64,000 nucleotides of DNA from Flavobacteriales bacterium (GTDB lineage: Bacteria; Bacteroidota; Bacteroidia; Flavobacteriales; UBA7430), in NCBI GenBank assembly GCA_002707145.1, contig PAMD01000020.1, positions 20,190-84,189 on the forward strand. Direction: 5' to 3'. The notes under the pieces were generated by a model. It was not told the DNA's origin. It was given only the letters and a program-made list of their open reading frames with translations, and made no database searches. Below are positions 35,058 to 45,074 of the stretch, one piece after another; within the stretch, counting starts at the first letter, position 1, and every line of letters begins with the position of its first letter. The position numbers were made by a program, and so were the translations under genes.

Positions 35058-38000
35058 ATGAAAAAAATAGATCTCATAAATGGATATGTTGAGAGCATTC
35101 AAAAAAAGAATGTGGTAGAATACATCAATAAAAAAAAACCTATATTCCTTAAAAATCTAACTGGATCAGTAGCTTCTTTGGTTGCTATTTCTTGCTTTAA
35201 ATCTATTGAAAAAACATTCATTTTTATACTCAACAATAAAGAACAAGCGGCCTATTTTCTAAATGATCTAGAGCAATTTATCCCTGAAAAAGACTTATTA
35301 TTTTACCCTGAATCATATCGAAGACCTTATCAGATTCAAGAAACAGACAACGCAAATGTATTGATGAGAGCAGAAGTTTTACATCGGCTCATCTCCCGGA
35401 AAAAGCCCTCATTTATAGTCACTTACTCTGATGCTATCTTTGAAAAAGTAATCACTAAAAAGGAACTTAACAAAAGTACCTTAAAACTATCTGTCGGAGA
35501 AGAAATAGGAATTGATTTTCTAAACGAAACTCTTTTTGAATACGGATTTAGCTATAGTGATTTTGTCACAGAACCCGGGCAATTTTCGATTCGAGGAGGA
35601 CTTGTGGATGTTTTCTCCTTTTCGAATGAGCATCCATATCGGATTGAATTTTTTGGAGATGAAGTAGAGAGTATTCGCAGCTTTAATATCAATAGCCAAC
35701 TCTCCATCAAAGAAGTGAAAAGACTAGATATCATTCCCAACCTAGAAAAAAAAGAAACAGGAGAAAAAAGAGTGCCTTTTACTGACTATTTTAGGGATGA
35801 TTCATCAGTTTGGGTAAAAGACCTTGAACTCTCTAAAGGGCAGTTAGACAAACTATATCTAAAGGCTTGTGATAAATTCGAAAACCTTGGAAAAACAATT
35901 AAGCAAATCAACCCTGAAGAGCTTTTTATTAATGCCAAAATTCTTCAAGAATCCCTAATTAAATTTTCTGTCAGTTCCTTCGGAGCAAAGCATGATAATG
36001 CGGCTACAGAAATTGATTTTAACACCTCTTTTCAGCCAAGTTTTAACAAGCAATTTGATCTGCTCACGCAACATTTAAATAATCAAAGTGAGCAAGGCTA
36101 TAAAAATCTCATTGTTTGTGGATCAATGAAACAAGAGGAACGCTTTCTGAATATTTTTGAGAACATTGATTCCAACTTTAATTTCTCTACGCTATTGCTT
36201 CCAATTCACGAGGGATTTATTGATCATGACAATAAAATACTTTGTTACACTGACCATCAGTTATTTGAGCGATATCATAAATTTAAATTAAAATCAGCTC
36301 AGCAGTACAAAAAAATAATTACACTCAATGAAATTACTAACTTAGAAATTGGAGATTTCGTTACTCACATTGATCATGGTATTGGAAAATTTGGAGGTTT
36401 ACAAAAAATAGATGTACAGGGTAAAAAACAAGAAGCTATAAAAATAATTTACAAAAATAATGATCTACTGTACCTAAGCATTCACTCCCTTCACAAAATT
36501 AGCAAGTTCAACAGCAAAGAAGGTACCGTACCGAAAATTCATCAATTAGGCTCGCCTTCTTGGGCAAAAACAAAAAATAAAACCAAAACAAAAATAAAAA
36601 CTATTGCATATGATTTGATTAAACTTTATGCAAAAAGAAAAAATGTGCGAGGCTTTTCATTTAGTCCAGATAATTACTTACAATATGAATTAGAAGCAAG
36701 CTTTATCTACGAGGATACACCGGATCAACTAAAAACCACACAAGCAGTTAAAAAAGATATGGAATCTGAAAGCCCCATGGACAGATTGATATGCGGTGAT
36801 GTGGGTTTTGGAAAAACTGAAATAGCTATTAGAGCTGCTTTTAAAGCTGTATGCGACAACAAGCAAGTAGCCATTCTTGTTCCAACTACCATTCTTGCCC
36901 TTCAACATTACAAAACCCTTCGAAAAAGACTTAAGGACTTTCCATGCGCGATAGATTATATCAACCGATTCAAAACAGCCAAACAACAAAAAGAAACTTT
37001 AAAAAAATTAGCAGATGGGAAAATTGATATAATTATAGGAACACACAGATTAGTGGGAAAAGATGTCCATTTCCTGGATTTAGGATTACTGATTATTGAT
37101 GAAGAACAAAAATTTGGTGTTGGAGTAAAAGACAAACTTAAGACTCTCAAAACCAACTTAGACACATTGACACTGACTGCAACTCCAATTCCTAGAACTC
37201 TACAGTTCTCCCTAATGGCAGCTAGAGATTTATCAACTATTAAAACAGCACCACCCAACCGATTGCCAGTCCAAACTCAAAATATAGGATTCAATGAAGA
37301 AACTTTGAGAGATGCTATTCAATACGAAATATCTAGAGGAGGACAAGTATTTTTCATTCACAATCGAATCGAAAATATCAAAGAAGTAGCGGTAATGATA
37401 CAGCGTCTATGCCCAGATATTAAGGTTGGCATTGGACATGGACAAATGGACGGGCAAAAGTTAGAACTATTGATGCTAGATTTTATAGAAGGTGAATTTG
37501 ATCTTTTAGTATCAACTACGATCATTGAAAGTGGTTTAGACATTCCTAATGCTAACACAATACTTATTAATGATGCCCAGAATTTTGGTCTCAGTGATTT
37601 ACACCAAATGAGAGGTCGAGTGGGACGTTCAAACAAAAAAGCATTCTGTTATCTAATAACTCCACCCAGAATCAGTATGAGTGAAGAAGGTAGAAAACGA
37701 ATTCAGGCATTAGAACAGCATGCGGATTTGGGCTCCGGGTTTAATATTGCTATGCGAGACCTTGAAATAAGGGGTGCAGGGGATATTTTAGGTGCTGAAC
37801 AATCTGGATTTATCTCGGATATTGGCTTCGAAATGTATCAAAAAATTTTAAACGAAGCCGTCCAAGAGCTTAAAGAAACTGAATTCAAAGGCACTTATAT
37901 CAATGATGAATCAGACTCATTTTATATGGAAGATTCTCAGATCGATACAGATATGGAAATTTTAATTCCAGACCATTATGTCAATTCAATATCTGAAAGA

Positions 38001-38405
38001 CTTCAGCTTTACAAAGATTTAAACGCACTTCAGAATGAAATAGATCTACATCTATTTGAAGAAAAAATCACAGACCGATTTGGACCTATTCCTGAGACAG
38101 TCAAAAGATTATCTGATTCAATTCGACTTAGATGGATTGCCAAAGAATTGGGATTTGAAAAAATTATTTTGAAGAACCAAAAAATGATTGCCTATTTTAT
38201 CGCCAATCCACAGTCTATATTTTTCGAATCTAGCCAATTTTCTGGAGTACTTGACTATATTCAAAAAAATCCGAAAACATGCAAAATGAAAGAAAGAAAT
38301 AACAAACTTAGCATGGTCTTTCAGGGTATAAGGAAGATTCATACTGCCATATGTGTACTAAAAGAGATTCAATCTAGTTTAGATTCTACAACATTAAGTA
38401 ACTAG
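35058..38405 (+). CDS. mfd: Transcription-repair coupling factor Mfd
   Basis: Mfd removes RNA polymerase stalled at lesions and recruits UvrA. At 1115 residues it carries a UvrB-homology region (SFIVTYSDAIFEKV, SIRGGLVDVFSF), the RNA-polymerase-interacting CarD-like domain (LEIGDFVTHIDHGIGKFGGL), and RecG-like helicase motifs: GDVGFGKTEIA (Walker A), DEEQKFGV, TATPIPRTL, STTIIESGLDIPNANT and QMRGRVGRS. A C-terminal TRCF domain follows. The ATG at 35058 (MKKIDLING) is preferred to a GTG at 35040. It is convergent with the desaturase gene, eight bases apart. uvrD is also in this window; uvrA and uvrB are not. Confidence 0.95.
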   Translation: MKKIDLINGYVESIQKKNVVEYINKKKPIFLKNLTGSVASLVAISCFKSIEKTFIFILNNKEQAAYFLNDLEQFIPEKDLLFYPESYRRPYQIQETDNANVLMRAEVLHRLISRKKPSFIVTYSDAIFEKVITKKELNKSTLKLSVGEEIGIDFLNETLFEYGFSYSDFVTEPGQFSIRGGLVDVFSFSNEHPYRIEFFGDEVESIRSFNINSQLSIKEVKRLDIIPNLEKKETGEKRVPFTDYFRDDSSVWVKDLELSKGQLDKLYLKACDKFENLGKTIKQINPEELFINAKILQESLIKFSVSSFGAKHDNAATEIDFNTSFQPSFNKQFDLLTQHLNNQSEQGYKNLIVCGSMKQEERFLNIFENIDSNFNFSTLLLPIHEGFIDHDNKILCYTDHQLFERYHKFKLKSAQQYKKIITLNEITNLEIGDFVTHIDHGIGKFGGLQKIDVQGKKQEAIKIIYKNNDLLYLSIHSLHKISKFNSKEGTVPKIHQLGSPSWAKTKNKTKTKIKTIAYDLIKLYAKRKNVRGFSFSPDNYLQYELEASFIYEDTPDQLKTTQAVKKDMESESPMDRLICGDVGFGKTEIAIRAAFKAVCDNKQVAILVPTTILALQHYKTLRKRLKDFPCAIDYINRFKTAKQQKETLKKLADGKIDIIIGTHRLVGKDVHFLDLGLLIIDEEQKFGVGVKDKLKTLKTNLDTLTLTATPIPRTLQFSLMAARDLSTIKTAPPNRLPVQTQNIGFNEETLRDAIQYEISRGGQVFFIHNRIENIKEVAVMIQRLCPDIKVGIGHGQMDGQKLELLMLDFIEGEFDLLVSTTIIESGLDIPNANTILINDAQNFGLSDLHQMRGRVGRSNKKAFCYLITPPRISMSEEGRKRIQALEQHADLGSGFNIAMRDLEIRGAGDILGAEQSGFISDIGFEMYQKILNEAVQELKETEFKGTYINDESDSFYMEDSQIDTDMEILIPDHYVNSISERLQLYKDLNALQNEIDLHLFEEKITDRFGPIPETVKRLSDSIRLRWIAKELGFEKIILKNQKMIAYFIANPQSIFFESSQFSGVLDYIQKNPKTCKMKERNNKLSMVFQGIRKIHTAICVLKEIQSSLDSTTLSN

Positions 38406-38412
38406 GCAAATA

Positions 38413-39507
38413 TTAGGATATAGTTCTCGGCTTTAAACCAAACATTTTTAACATTTTATAGTGGGAAATAACTGCCTCCACATAGGTCTTATTCTCGTTG
38501 TATAAAATGCCATACTCAAGTGCAGTGGCTTTCACAATGGTCGAAATTTGTTTATAATGTACGTGACAAATATTAGGAAACAAGTGATGCTCGATTTGAA
38601 AATTTAAGCCTCCGGCAAACCAATTAACTAGCGGTGAGTTTTTTGCAAAGTTTGCAGTGGTTTTGAACTGGTGAATCATCCATTCGTTTTCTATATTACC
38701 GTGGTCGTTTGGAGCCGGAAAAGAGACACCTTCTACTACATGAGCTAACTGAAAAGTAACAGTTAATATAAATCCAGCAACCATGTTCATTATTACCCAG
38801 CCCAATAGAACCTGCCACCAAAAAAAAGACGAAAAAATCGTAGGTAGAATAAAAATAAACAGCCAATAAACTAATTTATAAAAAATTAATTTCCTGAATT
38901 GTTGCTGTTTATCTAGAAGACCCTCTGGACTCAAACCCAAATTAGTAAATCTTTTAAATTGAATAAAATCCATAAATGCCCAGGTAATAGTCCCCAAAGT
39001 ATACAGAAAAAACCCATAAATATGTTGATACTTGTGACCCTGATGCCATTTTTGACGGTGCGAAAGTCTCAAAAATGGATCTTGTTCGATGTCACCATCG
39101 AGACCTTCAATATTGGTGTATGTATGATGAAGAATGTTGTGCTGAACTTTCCAGTTGTAGACGTCTCCACCAATTAAATAAATACATATTCCAACCCACT
39201 TATTTACTTTTGGATTAGATGAATAAGCTCCATGGTTTGCATCGTGCATCACCGACATTCCGATACCTGACATACCAATACCCATAACAATCGCAATAAG
39301 CAGTCCTGAAACACCTGTTATTAAACCTGAATAAACAAATCCATAAGGAACAAGATAAATAAAAAACATCGAAATAGTTTTAATCACCATATGCACATTT
39401 GCAGTTTTAGAAATATTATTTTCTTTAAAATAACGGTTGACGCGTTTTCTTAAATCTCTGACAAAAGTAGCTTGATCTTTATTCTGAAACTTTATTTTTC
39501 GAATCAT
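38413..39507 (-). CDS. Front-end-type fatty acid desaturase
   Basis: A 364-residue integral membrane di-iron desaturase. All three histidine boxes are present: HDANH (88-92), HNILHH (123-128) and QIEHHLFPNICH near residue 305. The Gln replacing the first His of box three is characteristic of front-end (delta-5/6-like) desaturases. No N-terminal cytochrome b5 domain is present, so electrons must come from a separate carrier. Three hydrophobic regions (about 45-85, 100-115 and 190-235) fit the fold. The acyl substrate and position cannot be read. A perfect 16-bp palindrome overlaps the candidate promoter. Confidence 0.88.
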   Translation of the reverse strand: MIRKIKFQNKDQATFVRDLRKRVNRYFKENNISKTANVHMVIKTISMFFIYLVPYGFVYSGLITGVSGLLIAIVMGIGMSGIGMSVMHDANHGAYSSNPKVNKWVGICIYLIGGDVYNWKVQHNILHHTYTNIEGLDGDIEQDPFLRLSHRQKWHQGHKYQHIYGFFLYTLGTITWAFMDFIQFKRFTNLGLSPEGLLDKQQQFRKLIFYKLVYWLFIFILPTIFSSFFWWQVLLGWVIMNMVAGFILTVTFQLAHVVEGVSFPAPNDHGNIENEWMIHQFKTTANFAKNSPLVNWFAGGLNFQIEHHLFPNICHVHYKQISTIVKATALEYGILYNENKTYVEAVISHYKMLKMFGLKPRTIS

Positions 39508-39529
39508 AATGTATTTTGTTTATAATTTG

Positions 39530-39547
39530 CAAAATTAAGCTTAATTT
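39530..39547 (-). promoter_or_regulatory. Desaturase -7 box overlapped by a 16-bp palindrome
   Basis: TAATTTTG on the minus strand (39530-39537) matches TAnnTTTG, 22 bases before the ATG. AAATTAAGCTTAATTT at 39532-39547 is a perfect palindrome covering the same bases, a plausible repressor site that would occlude the promoter. A 16-bp AT-rich palindrome is not very rare by chance. Confidence 0.4.
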
Positions 39548-39656
39548 AATCATGCACTTTTTATTTAGTTGTTAAACTAATGTTAAATAGACGATTCTAG
39601 ATAACAAAACAAGAAGCTCTTACCTAACTTAAAATTTAAGACTAAATAAAGAAAAG

Positions 39657-40862
39657 TTAAATTCCTAAATTTTTCTTAACATTAACCTCTCCATCTAAAA
39701 GAAATTCAATCGGATTCTCTAATGCTTCTTTCAGAGTACAAAGAAAGCCCACAGATTCTTTCCCATCTATAATTCTGTGATCATAAGAAAGAGCCACAAA
39801 CATGATAGGACGAACCACAATTTCTCCATGCACCACAACAGCACGCTCAACAATATTGTGCATGCCGAGAATGGCAGATTGCGGTGGATTGATGATAGGA
39901 GTTGACAACATGGACCCAAACACACCCCCGTTTGTTATGGTAAAGGTCCCACCCAACATGTCATCCATACTAATTTTACCGTCTCTAGCTTTAATAGCAA
40001 GCCGTTTAATTTCAGACTCGACTCCAGCAAAATCTAATAATTCTGCATTTCGAACAACAGGAACCATCAATCCTTTCGGTGAACTTACGGCTATCGAAAT
40101 ATCCGCGTAGTCAAAATAAACGACTTCTTTGCCATCAATCATCGCATTTACATCGGGAAATAATTTAAGAGCTTTAGTTACTGCTTTAGTGAAAAAAGAC
40201 ATAAAACCAAGGCCAACACCATGGGTTTCCTTAAATGCTTCCTTATAAATTTTTCGTAAATCCATAATAGGCTTCATATCTATCTCATTGAAGGTAGTCA
40301 ACATAGCAGTCTCATTTTTTACTGCAACTAATCGTTCTGCAACCTTTCTACGAAGTACAGACATTTTTTTATTTTCTGACCCTCTGGATCCAACTCCTAA
40401 GCCCATAGAAGCTTTGGCTCTTATTACATCTTCTTTGAGTATTCTTCCCCCCTTACCTGACCCAAAAATATCATCTATTCTATTTTCATCCATCATTTTT
40501 TTTGCAGCAGGAGATGGAGTTCCTGCAGCATAGGAATTTTCATTGGTAGAAACTGGCTTATTAGTAGGAATATCTGTATGTGGTTTAATTGAAGCTACTT
40601 TTATACTAGCAGATGAATCACCAGAAACTGAAGTATCAATAGTACATACTAGACCCCCCACTTCAATAGCTTCCCCCTCATCTACCTTTATGGAAATTGC
40701 TCCACTTTCTTCGGCGGCTATCGTTAAAGTAGCTTTGTCAGAGTCTATTTCACAGATCTCTTGATCTTTCTCAACATATTCTCCTTCGGCCACTAGCCAA
40801 GTTGCAATCTCAACTTCAGAGATAGATTCGCCGGGAGATGGAATAGTCATTTCAATGATCAT
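39657..40862 (-). CDS. sucB: Dihydrolipoyllysine-residue succinyltransferase (E2 of 2-oxoglutarate dehydrogenase)
   Basis: E2 core of the 2-oxoglutarate dehydrogenase complex in the TCA cycle. The N-terminal lipoyl domain has EIDSDKATL with the lipoylated Lys43. A Ser/Thr-rich linker leads to the E3-binding domain (TPSPAAKKMMDENRI), and the catalytic acyltransferase domain starts near residue 165 (KKMSVLRRKVAERLV) and ends with the active-site SYDHRIIDG. The length of 401 is normal. It lies 29 bases downstream of sucA, giving a sucAB operon. The lipoate for Lys43 depends on lipA, also in this window. Confidence 0.95.
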   Translation of the reverse strand: MIIEMTIPSPGESISEVEIATWLVAEGEYVEKDQEICEIDSDKATLTIAAEESGAISIKVDEGEAIEVGGLVCTIDTSVSGDSSASIKVASIKPHTDIPTNKPVSTNENSYAAGTPSPAAKKMMDENRIDDIFGSGKGGRILKEDVIRAKASMGLGVGSRGSENKKMSVLRRKVAERLVAVKNETAMLTTFNEIDMKPIMDLRKIYKEAFKETHGVGLGFMSFFTKAVTKALKLFPDVNAMIDGKEVVYFDYADISIAVSSPKGLMVPVVRNAELLDFAGVESEIKRLAIKARDGKISMDDMLGGTFTITNGGVFGSMLSTPIINPPQSAILGMHNIVERAVVVHGEIVVRPIMFVALSYDHRIIDGKESVGFLCTLKEALENPIEFLLDGEVNVKKNLGI

Positions 40863-40891
40863 AGCAGTATATTTTGACTTCTTAATTTATT

Positions 40892-43615
40892 TTATAATTT
40901 AAAAACTCTTTCTATCACATCCTGCTGTCTTCTTGCAGAACGTTTTGAAGAACCTGAAGCGGGAGTAGCACTTACGCTTCGAGCAACTAACTGAAGGGGC
41001 AGTTCTCTCCAACTTCTTAACAAAAATCCCCAAGCTCCCATATTTTCTGGTTCTTCTTGTGCCCATATATAAGTCTTTACTTTTGAATACTTGGCTACAA
41101 GGGATTGTAATTTTATTATAGGAAAAGGATATAACTGCTCTACTCTAACCAAAGCTATGTCAGAAGATTTGGTTTGCTCTTTGTGTGCTAATAATTCGTA
41201 ATAAAGCTTACCGGAACAAAAAACTAACTTAGTTACTTTTTCAACCTCAGCAGAAGTATCATCAATCACTTCTTGAAAAGATCCTTTTAAAAAGTCTTGA
41301 ATGGGAGAAAGGCATTTCGGATGGCGTAATAAACTTTTAGGACTCATGACCACAAGTGGCTTTCTAAAGTCTCTGTGTAACTGTCTTCTCAGTAAGTGAA
41401 AAAAATTGGCAGGAGTCGTCGCATTAGCTATTTGCATATTGAGCTGCCCACACAACTGGAGATAGCGTTCTAAACGTGCACTAGAATGTTCAGCTCCCTG
41501 CCCCTCGTAACCATGCGGCAACAAGAGAACCAAGCTATTGTATATTTCCCATTTATCCTCGGCAGCTGAGAGATATTGATCAATTAGTATCTGTGCCCCA
41601 TTAGAAAAATCTCCAAATTGAGCTTCCCAAATAGTCAATCCATCTGGGGCAGCCATAGCAAAACCATAATCAAAGCCTAAAACACCATATTCGGACAATA
41701 GGGAATTATAAATTTGAAATTTCGCCTCTAGCCCTTCCATATGATTTAATGGATTAACTCTTTCTTCAGTGATGATATCTCTTAAAATTGCATGTCTATG
41801 AGAGAAAGTACCTCGTTCTACATCTTGCCCTGTCATTCTAACTTCTTTCCCTTCGGTCAATAGAGATCCGTAAGCCATAAGCTCAGCCATACCCCAATCT
41901 ACAATTTGAGTCTCTTCAACCATTCGTTCTCTATCTTTAAGTAACTTTAATGATTTCTTAAAAAAAGTATGGCCTTCTGGAGGAGTGTATAGAGCGCGTG
42001 AAATAATGGATAGTTGTTCCTCAGAAATTCCTGTTTCTGGTGAAAAATTAAAGTCGACTTCTTGAGCTTTTCGAATGTGAGCCCATTCTTTCTCCATGAA
42101 TCTTGTAATGCTGGTTGTGTTCTCTTTTCTGGCCTCCGAAAGATCAACTTCTAATAATTCTTTAAATTGAATGGCCATCTCCTTGACCATATTAGCTTCT
42201 ACTATCCCTTGAGAAATTAATTTTTGATGATAGATTTCTCTAGGATTGGAATGTTTGGAAATAGCTTCATATAAATTGGGCTGAGTAAATCTAGGCTCAT
42301 CTCCTTCGTTGTGTCCATAACGACGATAACACAAGAGGTCAATGAACACATCTTTTCTGAACTCTTGCCGGTAGGCGGCAGCAAAATTTATGGAATGGAC
42401 AACAGCCTCTACATCATCACCATTGACATGAAGCACGGGGCTCAATGTTGTTTTTGCCACATCAGTACAATAAATACTAGAGCGACCGTCAAGATAATTG
42501 GTTGTAAAGCCTACCTGGTTATTGATGACAATATGTACACTTCCACCTGTCTTATATGCAGGTAGCTGAGCCATCTGTAAAATTTCAAAAACTAATCCCT
42601 GTCCAGCAATAGCAGCATCTCCGTGAATAATAATAGGTAATAATTTAGCATCATCACCTGCGTAGCTGTGCTCAATTTTTGCACGAGATATTCCCTGCAT
42701 AACAGATCCCACTGCTTCAAGATGAGATGGATTTGGAACCAAACACATACGAACATCTTTGCCAGAATCTGTAGTCACATCATAAGAGTATCCCAAATGA
42801 TATTTGACATCTCCATCAAATTCTTTGTCTTCATAACCTAAACCTTCAAACTCTTTAAATACTTGTTTATAAGGTTTTTTAAAAATGTTGGCTAGTACAT
42901 TTAATCTTCCTCTGTGAGCCATTCCAATTACAAACTCCTTAATATTCATAATCGAACCATATTCAACCAAGGCGTCTAGAGCAGGAATCAGGGCTTCTCC
43001 ACCTTCGAGTGAAAAACGCTTTTGCCCGACATATTTAGTATGGATAAAACTTTCAAAAGCAACCGCTTCATTTAGTTTTTTGAGCATTTGCTTTTTCTGA
43101 TTAAGGGTAAATAATGGTTGATTATCATTTTTATGAATATAATTCTTAATCCAGTTCCTCTCACTTGAATTACGAATATACATATACTCTACCCCAATCG
43201 ACTGACAATAAACCTTGTTCAAATGAATAACAATATCAGACAAAGTGGAAGGACCAATACCGCATTGTGTCCCTGCTTGAAATACAGTTTCTAAATCTGA
43301 ATTTTGCAGGTTAAAAAACTCAATATTTAATTTTGGCTGATAGTCTCGTCGCTCTCTTACAGGATTTGTTTTTGTAAATAAGTGGCCCCTCTGCCTGTAA
43401 GCATCGATTAAGTTAATTACATCAAACTCTTTTCTAAAGGATTTTGGAAACTGAGATTCAATCTCATCACGGGTATAAGATTCATTGGCAAAATCATAGC
43501 CCTGGAAAAAGCTTCTCCAAGTTTGCTCTACTGAATCTGGATTCTTTAGATATTGTTCGTATATCTCTTCAAAAAAAGCTGAGTTTGCTGCTCCTAAAAA
43601 TGAATAATTATCCAT
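40892..43615 (-). CDS. sucA: 2-oxoglutarate dehydrogenase E1 component
   Basis: Thiamine-diphosphate-dependent decarboxylase of the TCA cycle. The 907 residues include the N-terminal E2-interaction segment (FLGAANSAFFEEIYEQYLKNP), the central FSLEGGEALIPALDAL and GMAHRGRLNVLANI blocks, the ThDP-Mg motif IIHGDAAIAGQG ... VINNQVGFTT, RYGHNEGDEP, and the C-terminal transketolase-like part (GQDVERGTFSHRHA, EAQFGDF, LLPHGYEGQGAEHSSAR). The ATG at 43615 (MDNYSFLG) is used; the TTG five codons upstream is not needed. sucB follows directly. Confidence 0.96.
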   Translation of the reverse strand: MDNYSFLGAANSAFFEEIYEQYLKNPDSVEQTWRSFFQGYDFANESYTRDEIESQFPKSFRKEFDVINLIDAYRQRGHLFTKTNPVRERRDYQPKLNIEFFNLQNSDLETVFQAGTQCGIGPSTLSDIVIHLNKVYCQSIGVEYMYIRNSSERNWIKNYIHKNDNQPLFTLNQKKQMLKKLNEAVAFESFIHTKYVGQKRFSLEGGEALIPALDALVEYGSIMNIKEFVIGMAHRGRLNVLANIFKKPYKQVFKEFEGLGYEDKEFDGDVKYHLGYSYDVTTDSGKDVRMCLVPNPSHLEAVGSVMQGISRAKIEHSYAGDDAKLLPIIIHGDAAIAGQGLVFEILQMAQLPAYKTGGSVHIVINNQVGFTTNYLDGRSSIYCTDVAKTTLSPVLHVNGDDVEAVVHSINFAAAYRQEFRKDVFIDLLCYRRYGHNEGDEPRFTQPNLYEAISKHSNPREIYHQKLISQGIVEANMVKEMAIQFKELLEVDLSEARKENTTSITRFMEKEWAHIRKAQEVDFNFSPETGISEEQLSIISRALYTPPEGHTFFKKSLKLLKDRERMVEETQIVDWGMAELMAYGSLLTEGKEVRMTGQDVERGTFSHRHAILRDIITEERVNPLNHMEGLEAKFQIYNSLLSEYGVLGFDYGFAMAAPDGLTIWEAQFGDFSNGAQILIDQYLSAAEDKWEIYNSLVLLLPHGYEGQGAEHSSARLERYLQLCGQLNMQIANATTPANFFHLLRRQLHRDFRKPLVVMSPKSLLRHPKCLSPIQDFLKGSFQEVIDDTSAEVEKVTKLVFCSGKLYYELLAHKEQTKSSDIALVRVEQLYPFPIIKLQSLVAKYSKVKTYIWAQEEPENMGAWGFLLRSWRELPLQLVARSVSATPASGSSKRSARRQQDVIERVFKL

Positions 43616-44048
43616 TGTTTTCTTAAACAAAAATATTTATGATAAAAATAAACATTTTATTCTTCCAAGCCCTTTGTTGTGATTTCTTTTTCCTTGTTTT
43701 TGTAATAGTTTTTTATCAATACTTTCTGAAGACAAATCAAAACAATCAGTTTTCGCATAGAAAAGTATAGATTATCAGAACTATTCTGAAAAATAACTTT
43801 AGAGAGTTTATTCTCAGAAAATCAACTGTATAAGGCACTTAATCTAAATATTTACCGATGCAATTACGAGCCAAAAGGCTAATTAAAGAGCCAATTGATC
43901 ATTGAGTTCCGCCATTGTTTTTTAGTACTATTCAAAAGAGAAGAACACCAATTATAATATAACAACTCTTTTTCTAACAGTATCGTGATTTTCTGTAACC
44001 AAAATAAATCTCTTGTGTAATCTTTGTAATATTCAAGTTAGAAATCGA
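43616..44048. other. 433-base intergenic region between sucA and a polyprenyl synthase gene
   Basis: It lies downstream of the polyprenyl synthase gene and upstream of sucA, both on the minus strand. It holds no clear gene. A plus-strand frame at 43639-43770 would encode 43 residues with one hydrophobic segment. A short dyad TCAGAA-CTA-TTCTGA lies at 43775-43789. A TATTTTTG box on the minus strand at 43628-43635 is only 13 bases from the sucA start. None of these is strong. Confidence 0.7.
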
Positions 44049-45032
44049 TTAATTCTGTCTAATCATGAGTAATTCTGAAAACTCTTTTAGACTAGACTTT
44101 CGCTCCTCAGAGACTTGAAGTAGACCTATATGATTTAATGCAATCTGGTGATGGTAATCCATCATTTCAAGGCAATATTTTTTAACCTGAAGAACATCAT
44201 AAACTTCCATGACCTTATCTATTTTTTCTTTTGGGTCAAAATTTTTACTCGAAAAATATATGTCTAAAACGACTCTATGATTGGCTTTTGCCAGTTCTCT
44301 TGCTTTTATATATAAACATGTTTTTTTATTACTCAATATGTCGCCTGCTATCTGCTTTCCAAAATCTTTTTGACGGGCGTATACATCTAAGATATCATCC
44401 ATAAGTTGAAAAGCAATCCCCAAATGTAAACCAAAGGCATACAAATGAGCTTGATCTTGCTTTGATGCTCCCGAAATTAATGCCCCAATCTGCAAAGAAC
44501 ATGCAAGTAAAACTCCTGTTTTGTATTTTATCATCTTGATGTATGAAGCCATAGAAACATCTTCCTTATTTTGAAAATTCATGTCGTATTGCTGACCTTC
44601 ACAAACCTGAAGTGCTGTGGTATTAAAAACTTTCATCAAAGAGGGCAAATATGCGGAGTCAACCTTAACGATAGCTTCGTAAGCTTTCACAAAAAGAGCA
44701 TCTCCTGATAGAATTCCGATATTTGAATCCCACTTTTCATGAACAGTCTGTAATCCTCTTCTAAGAGGAGCTTCGTCCATGATGTCATCATGAACGAGAG
44801 TAAAGTTATGAAACAACTCAATGGCCAAAGCTTGAGGCATAGCTCTTTGTAAATCAAACCCATAAATATCGGCTGACAAAAGAACTAGAATAGGACGCAA
44901 TCGCTTGCCACCTAAATTCAGAAAGTAATCGATAGGGGCGTACAATTCTTTCGGATCATTAGCGAAGGAAGTGGCAATAATTTCTTGCTGAAAAAGTCTC
45001 TGTAATTCGACTATTGATTTTGGTTTGTCCAT
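44049..45032 (-). CDS. Polyprenyl synthetase (trans-isoprenyl diphosphate synthase)
   Basis: Head-to-tail isoprenyl diphosphate synthase that extends allylic diphosphates with IPP. It has GGKRLRPIL, the first Asp-rich motif DDIMDEAPLRRG (Asp82, 83, 86) and the second DDILD near residue 212. No bulky aromatic pair sits immediately before the first motif apart from HNFTLVH, so product length is uncertain: octaprenyl (quinone side chain) or shorter products are both possible. Length is 327. It lies 42 bases downstream of the MMPL transporter on the same strand. Confidence 0.9.
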   Translation of the reverse strand: MDKPKSIVELQRLFQQEIIATSFANDPKELYAPIDYFLNLGGKRLRPILVLLSADIYGFDLQRAMPQALAIELFHNFTLVHDDIMDEAPLRRGLQTVHEKWDSNIGILSGDALFVKAYEAIVKVDSAYLPSLMKVFNTTALQVCEGQQYDMNFQNKEDVSMASYIKMIKYKTGVLLACSLQIGALISGASKQDQAHLYAFGLHLGIAFQLMDDILDVYARQKDFGKQIAGDILSNKKTCLYIKARELAKANHRVVLDIYFSSKNFDPKEKIDKVMEVYDVLQVKKYCLEMMDYHHQIALNHIGLLQVSEERKSSLKEFSELLMIRQN

Positions 45033-45074
45033 ATTTTTTGTCAGCTATATTTTGGCACATCTAGAAAAAATAAA

